From the NCBI RefSeq assembly GCF_050436995.1, contig NC_134757.1, positions 11,358,501-11,422,500 of the forward strand: DNA of 64,000 nt, given 5' to 3'. The stretch's first letter is position 1. Every line of letters starts with the position of its first letter. A program made the translations under genes and the position numbers. Under the pieces are notes generated by a model. That model saw nothing but the letters and a program-made list of their open reading frames with translations. It was not told where the DNA came from and ran no database searches. Of this stretch, positions 37,056-52,000 are shown piece by piece. Origin of the DNA: Anticarsia gemmatalis (taxonomy: Eukaryota; Arthropoda; Insecta; Lepidoptera; Erebidae).

Positions 37056-38049
37056 CCCTGAACGCATTGCACGCCAATCAATATTTTTGCAAAACAACCT
37101 TATTTTGGTTATACGTGAATAAGTATATAAATGAGTGATTTTACGCTTATAAACACTAAAGGATATATGACCGTTGACCTAGGTTAATGTAAAAAATATA
37201 AGTGGTGAATTGTGAGTTTTAACACAGCTCTATCTAATCCTTAGAGGCTTAAAGATAATAAAATAACTTACTAAAAGATTCTAAATAACTTGATTGTCAA
37301 AGATCTTTTAAAACCATTTCAAAAGTTTCAAGTCATCTTTAATATAAATGTAAAACTTTAAAATAGCCCTAAAGTTTGCAACTTATACTTATTTGACTTG
37401 AAATTTTAATGTTTTTAAGTAAATTTTCTTTGGCTTATCTAAGCCTGTTAGCTTTGCTGGTATAATAATCTTTTCTCGCATAAATTATGGTGAGATAAAC
37501 TCCACAACTTTTGAAGGTTAGCCGCAGTTTGTTGGTTTGCGAATTAAAGCTTGGTTTATAAAATATTTTGACACAAACCTTGGTGATTTTGTGGGTTTAG
37601 GGGTTTAAAACCCTTGAAATATGATTCACACCTTACTTTGAAACAATACATTTTGCGTAGACCATTACCGTCCCATTGCGGCCGCTGTTTAGTACGGGTC
37701 TTCTCAGATTATACACCTTCTATTTCTTGATGTTTCGTTATTCTAAACTGTAGTGGTCATCGTGTTATGGATTCCGTGTATCGTTAATTTGTTTTTTTCG
37801 GATATGTAACGTGTCGGCGTAGTGAGTTTCTTTTCCTAATAAATAATGTAGCAGCATTTATTTTCGTGATTGACATTGGTTAAATGTCTCTTCGAGCTTA
37901 CAATTTTGCAACAGATTCAAATTCTAACAAAACTCTACTTGTATTGAACCCATTGCTTAGTGAATAATTTAATGTATTATTAGAGTAGTATTTCTAAGGA
38001 TAGGGGTAAATAAAACACAAAATATAATCAGCAGTAATATTTTAAATTG
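37056..38049. other. Non-coding between MITE and inferred CAMTA 3' UTR
   Basis: Minus-strand AATAAA at 37862-37857 makes this a possible place for the CAMTA mRNA to end. Nothing else is recognised. Confidence 0.4.
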
Positions 38050-41000
38050 CTTTGAATCACAATTTTGTAGTGTTTATAGATTATAATAATTACAAAGGAA
38101 GATTATTTTTTTTGTTCAAAGTACACTTATCCAACAGCACATCTCCATACACACTCATGTCCAATCTCTGAATACAATACAAATACATTTTCGAAATAAA
38201 AAATAACATTATCGTAAAAAAATAACAAAACCAAAAAACTCCTCATCACTCGCATTTTTCGCATAAAATTAAACAATATTTTACTAACAAACGAATCATA
38301 ATATAAAAATGCAAAATTATAATTTACTTTTTTTATTAAATAAGTACCATTATTATAACTACTAATAGGAATAAAATTTATTTTTTAAATAATAATCTAT
38401 CAACTTTGAAGAAGATAAAATTTCACTACTTTGGCTACTTTTTTTTTAAATAATAAAATTCGGGGACTACATTTCTTTAAAACAAATGATCTAATACAAA
38501 GAGATTTTTAGTTGTTTAACTGGACAATCAACAATCACACATCCCTTCATTTGGTGTTTTAGAAACCTTGAAACTGGCAGTACATAACAATGTCTTACAA
38601 TCGCTATTATTTTAAAGAAAAATCTTAATTATAACGCTTAAGATTGCATATAAACAATTATATTAAATTTAAAAAATTAAATAACATCATAAAATTCGCT
38701 ATCAAACGCTCGTAATCTATACAAAACTGTTTTATAAAGCAATATACTAATAGCTAGCTAAGATATAGGACTGTAATGATTGTTGAAAGATAACGAAATC
38801 TAGATTTTCTACAACTAAATGACTAGGACTTTGATGACTAAAAGGTTCATGACTCTAAATAAAATTCATTTTAATAAAATTATTCCTTTGGACTAACAAT
38901 TATTATACTAAAATGACAAAACAATAATGACAATTAATGAGTTATAATAAAAATACTTTCAATGGTATTTTTTCGTTCGGAAACATGAATAAAATTATCA
39001 CAATGAGTTAAAATTAACCATTCTTACTGACTACAATGTTAAACAAATTAAAAATAATTTCAAAACATTATTACAATCCTATGGAAAAGGATTTTAGCAA
39101 CTATCAAAATTATTGAAACAAAGTTCTAGTGATCTTTCATAACAAAATATTACAACTAATATCATACGCGAGTGTCGGAAACGTTCAAAGTTATAATTAA
39201 GTATCTAAGTGATATGCAATATACGTTAGGCAGGCTCATTTTGATTAATAAAATAATCATTTTACACGGAGCCGCTTAAATAATAATTTTAGTCATTTTC
39301 CCCGTCAAAATAATAAATATCTCAAAACATTTTTTTATTATTTTACAAGAAAAAAGTAACAAAAAATGACTAAAATTAAATATAACGACCCTACGAAAGT
39401 ATAAGCAAGCTACCGCGAATTAAATCACTATGAAAATCGCATAAACAACAGACGTATTCAACTTATACTATACTAAATAATAGATGCTAAAAATCAACGC
39501 CTTTTTGCAATTTTTATCACATTATTATTTAAAAAAATCGTGCCTTTGGCATAATAATTCATATAGCTTCACTACTTACGGCCCACCCTAAATTTTAAAA
39601 AGAAATCCAATCATAGTCTCACTAATATCTCATTCCAGTACCAGTTAGTAACAATTTCTATCTTTTAGTCTTAGGAATACTTACTAAATATGAAGTTAAA
39701 ATGTGTGAACAAGCTTCTTATAATATAATAATAAAAAGTATTAGTTAAACTTTTAGTTTTAAATTCTATGTATAGATTTCAAGTTTTTTTATTATTTCAT
39801 ATAATAATAGTAATTTATCTAACTATATCTACTTCTAGTGCACTATCTTTTAGCTGTGGTCAATTACTAAGCCCAGTCGAAAGTATGCCGTCTTTATCGT
39901 CCTGATAAATTAATATTATTGCTTTAATACATCAGTCAATAATAATAAAAACACAAACATTAATATGAATGCCACACGATTTTTTTTTGTTATTTTTTAT
40001 TATTATTTTATGTAATTGACGTTATCGTATACAAAATAATAACATCGTTTCGACTCAATAAATAAATATTTAGATCATAAAATCTGCCAAAAATGTTAAA
40101 CATTTTCTTAAAATAAAATACTCAGTATACGTGCTTAATGATATAGATAGGGACAATAAAAAGGGCACAGTTATCGTTGGCACTAACAAGCGTCTATATT
40201 TAACTGTATTGTGACGATCGCGTGGATATTAAAATACTCTTTCTTTACAAATCGGAGTTTTATTCACCACAAAAATATTATTGCTTTCAGAGGATCTGCG
40301 TTACTGTGAAAAATATTTTTTTAATTTATTTACTTTTTCTTCATATTTCCACCCGTTTCGTATTTTAATAACATTATCAGCGCTCCTGAAGCAATCGTGC
40401 ACGCTATCTAAAAATATAGGTATACGCATGACCACTAGCTAAACGAACTATTTGTTCGAAAAATAAAAACGGAAACGATAGAATAACTTTTATGGAAAAT
40501 TAATACATCAAAACTTTTGGCGCAATACATCTCGAAATACTGGTATCGTACCCGCCATTACTACATATACATATATAAATATAACATCTTAAAATTAGCG
40601 ATCCAAAAATATGAAATATACGTGTTGTATTAGTGCGCCCCCGGCCGCCGGCCGCCCGCGACGCGCCGCTAGTCTCGCACGCGCTACATACACCGCGCTA
40701 CACTGCGCCACCCGCGCCACTCGCGCCACCCCGCGCCTCCACCGAGCCACCACCGCGCCACCCCCGCGCTACCGTGTATGCGCTAGTACCCGCGATCATT
40801 GCGACTTTTGCCGTTCGCCACCGGAGGGTGCAAAAGCCGCCACAACTGGACGGTTTTTCTCAATCCTCGTCGCGTGTTTTAATTTTCCTCTAATCGAAAA
40901 AACATTGGTTCATTCCCAACAAAACTCCGATCAACATAGAACGGCAAAAAATTGAAATGTTCGCCGTGAATCAACCAATCTCTTTTACCTACAATTTTTC

Positions 41001-42958
41001 ATCTCTGGGCCTCTCAAAATCTAAATTAACAGGAATATATCGGAATGTTACGAACAGTTGAAATGAAAATAAAATACAGAATAACGTTAGAATTTCGATA
41101 GAAATAAATGTGAAATAGAACGGAATATCACAAAACGAAGTAAAAAAGAAGTCAAACGAGATAGTTGAAGTAAAGTTGTTAACAGAAAGTACCAGGGCCC
41201 TGCTCAAGCAAAGCGTCCTTAATCGTTCGAAACTTTTGCTTTATAAAAATACGAATCGAAAATATCTCGACTGTAGCACGTCTTCTTATGGTTAAGCTAT
41301 GATTATTCTATTATTTCTTATACTATAAAACTTTACTATGTTTACTACGTTAAAATATCAGAGAATTCAGAAAAAGGGAATATTTAGGTTTTTATTTTCT
41401 AAATTAGTGGTGCACAACCTTATTTCTTCATGAACGCTAGGTAAGTATGGCGTTAGCTTTAACGAGGATCTAATAAACGAAATCACTACCTAAGAACTAA
41501 TAGTAGATGTAGGTAGTCGATGAAAATTCATATAAGGATCCGTACTTATTGGAATAGGAACTAGGGGAGGAGGAACACAAAGTATACGACGTTCTCGCGA
41601 AACTAGAAGAAGGAAGAGAAACTATAGAAGACGGCACGAAACGAACGTGAAAATGAAATATTAGTTATTAAAAACGGTCGAAGGTCTCTTTCATAAGATT
41701 AGATCTAATCTAAAGGAGTCTCGAAAATCGTAGATCATGTTCGATGATATCTAAGGCTTCATCTTCACTGCATAGACTAAAAGAATTAAAACTATTTAGG
41801 CTGGAATGAAACCTATTGTAAATTTTCGACCGAAACTAACTGCGTAATTACTTTTATTTCTCTTAAATACGATAAAATCTCAAAATACTCACAGCTCGTC
41901 GGGTTTATTGTATTATACGCTAAGTGCATCTACTTTATAAGAACAGTGGCTTTTTAATAATTTGAATTTGTACTTAACCTACATATTTTAAACTCCATCG
42001 CTGAAATCATTCATAGAATAGAATTTAAGTTTTGACTCGATCTAAAGTTCGAAGCAAAGAAATTAACAGAACTGTTCATATTAAACTTCATTACCAAGTC
42101 GTTTGCAATTGACGTGAATCGCAAAAGCCAAACATTACGCATCCTTTTATAAAGATATTTTTTATGAAATTTGAAATATTTCGCGTTGTCGCGAAAATTT
42201 CTCAGCCAATACGTTTGATGATCTAGGTTTAATTACTTTACATCCAATTTAGAGTTTTCAAAAATATGATTCCAATAAATGTTCTAAACAAATATCTCAA
42301 AAATACATTATGAAAATATAATACAAATACGATAAAATTTATACTAAATATAACCCTGTCTATGACCTGAAGAGTTTAAAATAAAGAATAAATCGAAATC
42401 TAAACTCTGAACAAGTCATTTCTAAGGAAAAAAGGATTACTTTCTAGAGTCACACGCGTTGCTAGTCCGTTAAGATTTGCGCAGATCGAACCGCGCAGAC
42501 TTACTTGATGTAGGAGAGTAGACAGTAGATGAATCAGCTAAATCTGATCAGTTGGATAGATAAACTGTAACGGTATCGCTAAATCGTAACGCGGTGATTT
42601 AAAATAGAAAAACAATCTAAACCGCGAAACGTGATAGTCAAAACTTATCGCATTCACCTACAAATACGACTATAAAAAGAACAGTTAAAACATTTCAAAT
42701 AGACAAGGCCTGAGTTTAGTTCACAACTCCGAGAAGAAACCTGTTTCGTAAAATAGCTTATATCAGACAGTATATTTGATAATGTGAAAGGCAGTTGGTG
42801 TTAACGCGTAATTTAACTACTCGATGTGAAAACAACACTCAACATTCAACTGAAACATGAAACAAAAACATTTGAAGTAAACAAGAGTCCTCAGTGGGAG
42901 GGGTAAACGAAATGTGAAACGTAGGGTTGAAATGATTTGTGTCTGTTCATAGTTGCTG
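38050..42958 (-). other. Probable long 3' UTR of CAMTA
   Basis: About 4.9 kb downstream of the CAMTA stop, T-rich in mRNA sense, with no splice-joined coding potential. I see none of the transposon fragments that are common elsewhere. Several AATAAA signals occur on the minus strand, for example 37862-37857. A GC-rich patch at 40635-40830 (see findings) interrupts it. The 3' end cannot be fixed from sequence alone. Confidence 0.35.
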
Positions 42959-43037
42959 TCATATTTTAAACAGAAGCTCAAGTAGGAGATCGTCGTCGAC
43001 GTTCATTGGCGATTCAGGTGCAAGGTAATCAACGATC
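42959..43037 (-). CDS. CAMTA: CAMTA last coding exon and stop
   Basis: Completes Arg, then reads IVDYLAPESPMNVDDDLLLE and LLFKI, ending in TGA at 42961-42959. The acceptor is ttctttatag. An acidic, Leu-rich short C-terminus is plausible for the protein end. The frame continues from the exon before without a break. Confidence 0.85.
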
Positions 43038-46000
43038 CTATAAAGAAGAATAACATCTGTTAGCTCTTAATCAATATAATGTTCAACATGTGTTTGATAC
43101 ATTTGGTTATATCAGCCTGAGGAAATTAATACATCAATCTAGTAGTAAATATTTGCGACATCTATTAGAATAACAGATGTCTTGTAGTTCCATCAAACTA
43201 TAGTCCAACAACTAAGTAGAGATTCATCTCATTATACCAATTATGTATGTTTCCTAAATAAAATAGCTGTATCAAATAGGCCACTGTCCGCTTTGCGTTC
43301 TTTTGCGTTTGCGAGACATTGTTGTTCTAAATTCTGAGTTTTGTATACCTTCGCCAGCCGCGAACCTTACATATAAGGCTCTCTATTAAGTTTTTGGACT
43401 ATTAGATAGGTACCCAGTTTTATTTCTAGGCATAGATTCTACAGTTTAATGAGTTGTGACGTCATTTGCTCTCACCTATTGGGCGTGGGTGGTGTACTGG
43501 TGATGCGCTGCAACGAGTTTTGGCGGGCAGCCGGCGATAGCCGGGCCACCCTCACGTTTTCGGCTTGTGCGCTCTGCAACCTGATACAAATATAACAAAA
43601 ACATCAGTGAGTAAAATCAAATAAATATGTACTCATTCTTGGTTTCTACTATCTTGATTCTAATCTGCATCGATTTATTAAGATGCTCTCAAACTGATTG
43701 TGTGTAACGTAATTTTAAACTTTATAATTCTTTAACACAACCCATATTTGTTGATATTTTAATAATATTGTACAAGACTTCACAAAATATTCATAAATAA
43801 ATTGCATTAAATTTCTATAAAATATGATATTATCAGTCTGTGAGCAGTATTTAGATCAAAAATTATAAATTATATATAAGAATGAAAATAAATATTCAAT
43901 TGAATATTAATGGATTTCTACAATGTACTATAAAATCTACTGATTCAAGATCCTTATGAATGTGTAATAACGTATCTTATATTGAGTACTTCGCCATAAG
44001 AACTTACGTTGGTCGTGAATTCCTCCCAAGTGCTGATAGGCATGAAAATACAATGGTTTATGTTAAGAAATAGATGATAGAAATAGTTGTAATTACAAAC
44101 ACTATAAACAATATTAAAGAAATACAAATTATAAGATAGGCCAAGTAAATAAATAAAATAAAGTGAAATATATCTAAAATGAACATTAAATAAGAAAAAA
44201 TAGAAAGTATTTATAAGATAGTAATTAAATATTAATACAATAGATCAAGACTGAGGTTTACAACCATCTTAATTCTGAAGCAACTCTCCCACGTACAATA
44301 CAGTATACCTAAAGCGCTAAAACATCCCCAACTCGCATAAACAAGTACGAACAAAAACCCTCCTTTAATTTAATATAACAACAAGTCTGAAAGTTTAACA
44401 AAATCATGCTCTAAAGATTCCCTTATCGAAGGCAAGAAACAAACTTGGCTACAGTTGATTTATCTACCCGCCACAGATACTGAAGTTTTGTGAAAAGCTG
44501 AAATGTTTCATTCATAAAGTAGCGAACTGATGCCGGCTTAGATTACTTCGCAGGAGATCGGCTACGAGTCAGTACGCCAAAATTAATTTAGCATTGATGG
44601 GGACGGCGCCAACGAATAAGGGACGCTCTTAATTCTTTGAAATATTCGAATCCCCTTTTGTGCTCATTAAATTGGAACGGAAAAGAATTGAATATTTTTT
44701 TTGGGAGAAAATAAGTCGGCTAGAACGGCTCGTTTTTTGTAGAATACGAGTATTATCAGCTTAACGACACGTCGTGCTATCCGTAGAATTGTATTATTCG
44801 TAATTTTATATTAAGTGTAGCCAGTAATAGTAATTCCTTCAAAGTGTCGAATCATTTCAATTTCTCTTTCAACGATAATGTTAATAGTGAAACCTATGTA
44901 AATTTCTCTCCAGACATCTTGAATAACATCATCTTCGTACATAAATATCATTTAACCAAAACCAACTTTGTATAAATCTTTAACTTTCTTATTAAAATCC
45001 AGAACAAGTTTGGAGCCCAAAAGTTGTTTCGCGAAACGATCCTTTCCGTTCGTTATAAACAGATATTTGGCCATCGACGATTTGAAAGTAGGTTTTCAAT
45101 TCCGAATGAAAGATTAATATTTTCTGTTTAAATATTCATTTTGACCTTTCCTGAAGAAATCTGCATTACAGAAGGCACCGTGGAGAAATATTAACATAAC
45201 GATATTATTGTTTTTACAGAACTCGGAAATGGACTTTATGAAATGTGTTACTTTAGATAAGGAAGTTTTTTTCAATAACCTTCCAATTCAGTTAAAAAAA
45301 TAATGCAGACAAATGTAATAGGTATTATTTTACAAGTTGAAATTCAAAGAAAACAGATACAGCTAAACACACAGTACAATCACTACATAGTATAAAACAA
45401 AGTCGCCCATTTTGTCTGTAGTCCCTTCGTATGCATAAAACTTTAAAACTACGCAACGGATTTTGATGCGGTTTTCACTAATAGAAAGAGTATTTTCTCC
45501 GACAGGTTTTTATATATAATTGAAATACATTGAAACTATATTAGCTGAGTAATAGCGATTTATGTCCAAGAAGTCAGAAAAAAAATCTAATTGAAGATTG
45601 CATTTGTGCGTGCGCCGCTTATACCGTTGGATACAAGTAAGAACAATGTTAGCAAAAACATTGGTCTTTATTAGTTCTACAAAAAAGTCTGCGATGACAT
45701 ATATCCAGCTTTTTTATTTAAGTCACAAAAACTACTTTTCTGTATTAAAAAAACATTTAATTCGTTGGGTGATGTTTAACTGGTGATATAACCAATAATA
45801 CATATATCCTTATCAAAATAAGTAAGTTCATCATCACGAGCATTTAATTTAGATTATTTTTGCAGTTTACAGTGTGTTATTTAGACATATAGTTTAGGAG
45901 ATATCACGATATTAGTATTTCGGCACGGTACGGGCCGGCCGCGGCGGCGGGGGCAGCGTCCCTATAAATAGCGCGTCGGCGGCAGCGGCTCCCCATTAGC

Positions 46001-49000
46001 ACTTTGAAATTGGAAGCGATCGGACGCGTTTATTTATCGCAGCTCTTTGAGAAAAATAAAACGTTCTTTTCAGCGCGACAACAATAATTGTATGATAATA
46101 GTAGGTATTGTATTCTAAGGTTAGTATTAAATCGCACTTATTAGTAAGATTAGTTTTTTAAAATATAAAACCGTAATTTATGGATTGATATTTTCTATTA
46201 AGATTTTGGTTAAAATTTAAAGTTAGGTCAATTTAATATTAGGGAAATAATTAAAAAAAATCGTAATTTAAGGTAAGATAAGTTCAGAAAAAGAACTTAA
46301 TAGAATAGGTATCTTTCTTTTGTTTCTAAGTACATATTTAGATATTTTTTTACCGAGGCACATGCGAATAATATGGGAGTTAGTGTTTTAAACGCGGTTA
46401 AGGGAAAGAGAAGTTATTGTGAATTGAAAATTAGTATCCAATATGTGTTGGTGCGTTGACTGTATTTGTCGAAGTAGCGGGATACACGCACACGAAGTTG
46501 CGCGGGTCAGCTAGTAAGTAATAAGGCAAAGATTTATGTACCAAAATATTTCTAAATTAATTTTGAGAACAAAGAACAATACTATCACATCTATTCCAAA
46601 ATTTCAATGAAACCAACAAGCAATTAATTTTACGAAAGCTGACACTATCAGCTTTTATTGTTCATCAAGCAAAGCGGCAATTAAAACTGACGTAAGCCGA
46701 TCTTATAAAACACCAGTACTTAGAGTAGGATTAATTGTGAAACCCTCTAAAATCCGGGAAGAACTCTAAAATAACAAGACGAAAGCAATTAACTTATTCA
46801 CGGGAGGGATTGAGCCCGCAAAGGACCATTATGTTCAAATAATAGAGCAACATTGAAGACAATGGTAGCCGTTGTAAATTAGGACATTGCTTCTTACCCG
46901 GCTTAGAGGAACAAAAGAAGGGACTTTTTGTCGGATATGATTATGAAGGTACTTATGTAAAGACTGGAATAAAATGCTTTGTGTAATTTGAAAGAGGTGA
47001 TTATTGATTAAGTTGGAATAAAATTGAACAATATTGTATTCAATTCTGCCCACGCTCTCTGAAGGTAAAAACTTGTAGAATGTATTCAATAAGCTTGATG
47101 CAAGTAATAAACTATTTGAACGAGTAACAAACACACGTTACAAGAGCTGTCCAGTAGATTCATATAAATCTTTTTATAAGAATATTACCATTTTTCTGAA
47201 TCAAATTCATTCCGATAATCACGTTAAAGCATTTCTTAACATTTGTCAACAAAAATTCAAAGCAAGATTTAATAGATTATGACATATTTTCTTCCGGCTT
47301 CCAATTTTGTTGAATAAAAAGGGACAGTACTTATAAATGTCCAACAAGATTAACAATCAACATAACAAGTGGACGACGAATAAGAAACAAGTGACTGAGA
47401 TGTCGTAATCACATTATTTTCATACAATTTAGGAGCAGTAATAATAATTCATAAAATGTAGCTTCATCGAATTACTGGGAACATTTGGTATTCTAAGAGT
47501 CTTGGCGAATAATATTGAATGTACGAAATGTTGAAGGCTTTCTTGGCGTAACTAAGTTAAGTATATAGCTGGAGGCTTGGGAAGAATTATGTTCAAACAA
47601 GAATACAAAGGACAATCCTATTATGAAGGATAAACATCGGTAGAAGTGTGACCGCTTGATGTTTGGAAGAGAAGACATGAATACGAATAAGCCTTTTTTT
47701 AAACTAAACTCAGTACCCACCAACCAAACATATGTACCGAAACTTCACGATAAATAAATTATTCTTGAAACAGTTCCGCATTGTAAGGTAATGAAGAAAA
47801 ACTAACGAGTGCTAAAAAACCTGAAATACCTCTATACTCGGAAAAATTATGTTGATCCAACAAACAATTACACAACCTAACTCTATCCAGTATAATCCGA
47901 AGTCTAGCAGCCGTTTCTTTTCAAATTAATTCACCAAAATTAAATACCAAAACAAGATCAGTAGGCGTTTCCTTACAATATATCATATTTTTTATACCTC
48001 GGCCTCTACAAAAGCGTTAGCCCTTCTGCCCGTATAATAGCGGTATATTAGTTCCGGGTAAACAATCCAGACCCGGATATACAAACGGAATAAATCCGGT
48101 AAATAATATTTATTATGCGGCAGTACAATGGGTGACGCGATTTTTATTAAATTTCTCTCCGATGTCTTTTTGTTGGTTTCGATATAGTATGGGTATTTTT
48201 TCGTTATTGATTTTGAGTGTATGTGGAAGACGGGATAAAATTTTACGGAACTTGTGGTATTTTTGAATACAAAACTACACGTAATTTCAAGATTGTTTTA
48301 AAGGATCATAATAGCAAATATGGAAGTTTTGTTTGTAACCCTGACATCTATATAAATATTAATGAAAAACTGAAATATATGCATAAGTTTTGAACAACTA
48401 AACCAAACTGGTTTCCACGGCAATGGGATCAACGGGATAAAATTGTACTATACCCACCCGGCTGAAATCGGGCCAGTCCACTAGTCTTAATTAAAAAATA
48501 GTAACAAAAGATCTTATCAAACGTTATCGTAAATCAAGACTACTAGGCCAGACAATAATACAAGCTTCAGCAAGTGTCCGCACTACTTATATCGTGATGA
48601 ATAATAAAGAAAACTATAAACTAAAAGTTAAAGAAATTACGATCATATTTACAAATAAATATTAATGAAAAGTAAGAATATCTACAAAGTATGTTTGCTA
48701 TAAAGAATAACGAAAACAAAAATAGTTATTTATATAATGTGAAACAGTACATTTATGTATAATCCTTCGCTCTGAAATTCAATTTAAACAAGAATCAGAA
48801 AACATAAAATTACATAATATAGGATCACTAGACGGAAAATGTTTGTCGAAGGAGCTCAAATTTTGTTTGACGAATCATGCGGGTATTAGTAACGAATTTA
48901 GGTACTAATATGAATAAAATATATGTCAGGGGAAGCGAATTCAATATAAAAAAAATCAATCCCTTTAATTGAATAGTGAAATTTTTGTATTATGTTGATA

Positions 49001-52000
49001 AATAGTAAGATTGAACTAGTCGCGTTTAGAGAAAGTGTTTTGACACTTCCATGTGGTACAAACATAAAAATAATTCCAATAACCTCCCATTACCTATTTC
49101 TAGCTCTCTTATTACCCAATTCAAAGAACAGAAGGAAGTTTTCAATTAGTCGCGAAAAAAATTTACTCTTTCAATGATTGTAAATACTAACCCAATTATT
49201 TTTATAACAGCAATAAAACAAATACTTAAACAATAAATATACTTTACATAGAATAAAATATAACATACATAGTTGATGAAAATACCAGTGTCTACGTCAC
49301 TTACTTGATCTTAGACTGCCTCATAAATTGTTGAATTTTCCTTGCCGCCTGATTCTGACGTCGTTGGGAATATGTCCTCCTGGGCAATGATTGTTTGCTA
49401 ATAAAATTTGATCACATGATTAATCATTATGTAACAGAATCTTTTCAACATTTATAGGTAAATTGTTGATAATACTAAATATTTATGTAGCATGAAGAAA
49501 TTCCTTTTTAGAGCCCTGCCTCACTAGGACGCCATGGCGGCGTCGCTGGCTACGTATTCGAGCAGTTAATATTGAAATGTCACATTGCCACACCGTCGCC
49601 ACGTGAGTTAGGTGACATACATTTCAATTTAATTTTCTTAATGCTATTATTACGCGCTTATCGGTGTCGGAAAACTTAATTAGTCGAAATTAGTTTAAAA
49701 ATTATTCAGTTTGTAAAGCTGCATTGTATCAACCCACTATTAAATTCACTGATGTTGGAGACTGAAGTTCAAATTCGATCGTATAAAATGAAAAGAGCTT
49801 TATGTCAGGTCTGCTTTGAAAGAAGAGACTTATGTAATCCATTATTTTTTTACCATTCATGTCGTAAATATAGGTTATTTTGTCAGTAACTAAAAGAAAA
49901 TACCACTTTGTCTACTACTTACTTGATCGGTGTCGTAGTCATTCTGCGAGCTCTCATGGAGCGATAGCCGCGCTGTATCACCGTCGCCGCGGCGTGCATT
50001 TGCTTCAAGTACGCGAACTACGCAAATAACATTACTATTAACTAAGTCATACACAAATCCAGTCGTTAAATTTTATACTATAAAACTGTAATTCTTAGTT
50101 TAAATCATACTGTTATATTAATGACTATATAGGACGTTTCTTGATTAACTTAGTTTGACGAGTAAGCAAATAATGGAAGAAAAATCTGTACATATCTCGG
50201 ATCTCTATTTGGACAGATCGTGGCCATAGAAAGATTCATTATTGCGAATACATAACTCTTGAAAGTGACGGAACTGAAAGTTGAACAATCTAGAAAATGC
50301 AACTCATTATGCATTGCGTTTTAAGGTATCTACAGTAACACGCGCTAACATTGAACAATTGCTAGTCAGCAATACGTGTGTCAAAACATTGCTAATAAAC
50401 AAACTGCAACGCTTATTAAAGATTTTTTAGAGATTCACATTATTTTGGACTGAAGTCATGAACGTACCTGCTTGTATCTCCTGTAGCAGTTCTGTATGGT
50501 GATGGCGGCGGCTGCGGCTCGGCGCTGCAGCTGTCGGCCGCGGTACTGCCGGTACGCCTTCTGTATTGTGATCGCTGCTGAGTACAGCTCTCGTTGTTCA
50601 CGATCTATCAGAAATATAAGATGGTTAGTGCTGATGTAGGTCTAGATTTACCAAAAAAGATAGTGATATAGAATAAGTATTTTCTTTATTTTGGCTGTTA
50701 CAAATTGCCTCCTCTTCGATTTCGAAATATTTATGAAAGACTAAAGTCTTTTTTTCTATGACAATATAATATGTAGTTTCTAAAGTTCTTCGTACATTTT
50801 TCCATTAATTTTGTGTTTAAATAACGTCAAATGGAAATGCCTGAGTACATAATAGCAGAAATTTAAGCTTTATTACTTAATCTTTTTGTGTCATCAAAAT
50901 ACTGATAGGTTTTCCGTTTGCTTTGTTCTGCTTAAGTAATTGAAATGAGCCGTGTAGTTTGATTCTTTTACCGGTTTAGGGCAATCTAGGATTTACTGGT
51001 ACATAAAATTATCAAATATAAAACCCAAATGTAGATACTGCTATTTCTTACCGTTAAGCGTCAGATTAGAGAAATGTGTAGTAGCGTTCAAGAACTCTTG
51101 CAGTGTGGCAGACGGTGTGGCGCAGTGAGGGGATGCCGGGGGAGGAGACAGCGCTGAAGAACCAGGGGAAACTGAACCCGATGAGCAGGGAGTTGAGCCA
51201 CCACAGTACCTGGGAATGTTAGACAATTATAAAAGACGTTATATTAACTGCACGCAAATGAAATGTATTGAATTAAAATAATTTGTTTCTCTATGTTAAT
51301 AGCAGGCGAATACATTTCTGAAATAGAATCCGAGGCTGACCGAGACTCCAGGCTACAATTAAGTACATTTAAGAAAACTCGAAAGTCCCAATAGCATTTT
51401 CCCGGGTTTGAGAAATACACCCGATTAAATTCATTTGGACTACAGATACAGTCCATCAGCATAAAGTATCCAATTCAATACTGGACTTACTGTTGGATTT
51501 ATCTTTTTATTAAATGTTGGATTTACCTATAAGTATTATCGCAGAACTCAAAGCTGAACTCAGTGGTGAAAGTGTTGGTGTCGTCGAGCAGCGGCGCCAT
51601 GAGGGTGTCCTCGCCGGTGCCGCTGTCCAAACCGCAGCCGGATAATAGTGAAGAACTTTCGTTCTACAACAAAAACGTGTATTACAGTATCTAATAACCA
51701 AAATGAAAATAATTAACTGTAAGTAAAATACAAAATCTTGATGTGAAACCAATAATTTGAAGATTATAAGTCATAAAGTTTTGATAAAATTTTAATTATA
51801 TTTGACTATAAAATTACTCTATAATTTTAATTTATTTTACTCAGTATGCTCACTCTCAGTACAATATTTAGTTGCTTTGCAATAATTTTTAATTTATACC
51901 TTTATTCGTTCTGGCATGGCAGCAATTATTTGCTCCGCCAGCGTGAACACTCGGTCATCCTGCTCCCCTGAAACATTTTTGTAAAGTGGGACCTCATTAT

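Larger units (their letters stand above)
43581..49304 (-). other. Large CAMTA intron
   Basis: 5.7 kb between the fourth IQ exon and the penultimate exon. It holds the antisense promoter-like island (45925-46030), a dispersed repeat (45385) and a Helitron 3' end (46475-46514). The ORFs at 46835-47134 and 47493-47723 show no family features. Confidence 0.7.

Noticed and set aside
40611..40955. Overlapping plus-strand ORFs (114 and 86 aa)
   Set aside because: Open only because the GC-rich patch lacks stops in all frames. The composition is Ala/Arg/Pro low-complexity in both overlapping frames and there is no splice context.
46835..47134. Minus-strand 99-aa ORF in the CAMTA intron
   Set aside because: No recognisable motif or splice partner. 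Including it would break the CAMTA phase.
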